A stretch of 6,475 nt of DNA. Source: an uncultured Aquimarina sp. Its GTDB lineage: Bacteria; Bacteroidota; Bacteroidia; Flavobacteriales; Flavobacteriaceae. Positions 6,400-6,475 of this stretch are shown here, one piece after another (the stretch's first letter is position 1; every line of letters starts with the position of its first letter). The position numbers and the translations under genes are program-made. The stretch is taken from positions 1 through 6,475 of the forward strand of contig CALGNG010000021.1 in NCBI GenBank assembly GCA_937958735.1, given 5' to 3'. Below the pieces are notes generated by a model that saw only the letters and a program-made list of their open reading frames with translations, was not told the DNA's origin and did not search any database.

Positions 6400-6475
6400 A
6401 ACAACAATGGCGTTCCCCACTTCGCAGGCTCAGGGGTCGCGCTATCCGCTATATCTTTTCTTCGCTAGGCTCATA
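6400..6475. repeat. GC-rich non-coding segment, probable edge of a dispersed intergenic repeat
   Basis: Composition changes sharply from AT-rich coding DNA to a GC-rich stretch beginning near 6408. CTTCGCAGGCTCA (6420-6432) recurs as CTTCGCTAGGCTCA (6460-6473), a direct near-repeat offset by 40 bases and differing by one inserted T. Between them lies GGGGTCGCGCTATCCGCTAT, which read on the other strand holds a near-duplicated ATAGCG/GATAGCG. I associate sequences of this type with multicopy intergenic repeats in flavobacterial genomes, but that is recollection and not a search. The element runs off the right edge, so its full length, symmetry and orientation are unknown. Confidence 0.5.

Noticed and set aside
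6407..6475. Open frame starting at the ATG at 6407 and running off the right edge
   Set aside because: It lies wholly in the GC-rich repeat-like segment, its 23 codons show no family resemblance, and its codon use is unlike all neighbouring genes.
6400..6475. Integron attC-like site suggested by GGCTAAC followed by GCGTT
   Set aside because: The core-site pattern needs three pyrimidines before AAC and has a purine there, no matching GTTRRRY partner is visible, and no integrase or cassette array is present.

Overview
The window looks like chromosomal DNA from a member of the Bacteroidota, most likely a marine Flavobacteriaceae. The clues are strong AT richness, heavy use of ATA, AGA and TTA codons, no Shine-Dalgarno sequences before start codons, and protein families typical of flavobacteria. 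All eight coding regions lie on the + strand and are tightly packed. No genus can be named from the sequence alone.

Layout. Positions 3-155 hold the last 50 codons of an unidentified gene. A dNTP triphosphohydrolase gene (dgt, about 222-1568) follows and overlaps by one base a gene for a four-helix membrane protein (1568-2218). After a 95-bp gap come a small secreted basic Tyr/Asn/Arg-rich protein (2314-2778) and an LpoB-like lipoprotein (2822-3409). A clear intrinsic terminator (3428-3456) closes that unit. Next is a COG3014-type TPR lipoprotein (3509-4903). A 19-bp inverted repeat covers its stop codon and reaches the start codon of a D-2-hydroxyacid dehydrogenase (4929-5873). A GNAT acetyltransferase (5874-6377) begins on the next base. 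The last ~75 bases switch abruptly to GC-rich, non-coding-looking DNA with an internal near-direct repeat, probably the edge of a dispersed intergenic repeat.

How the genes may work together. The central block (2314-4903) encodes three exported proteins, two of them lipoproteins. In proteobacteria LpoB activates a peptidoglycan synthase from the outer membrane, so this block is plausibly a cell-envelope cluster, although the proteobacterial role has not been shown for this homologue. The flanking genes are cytoplasmic and metabolic: dNTP pool control on one side, and a 2-hydroxyacid dehydrogenase with an N-acetyltransferase on the other. I see no defence system, CRISPR array, transposase, integrase, tRNA or rRNA. 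The most unusual points are the hairpin at 4887-4930, the Tyr/Asn/Arg-rich secreted protein, and the GC-rich repeat at the right edge.
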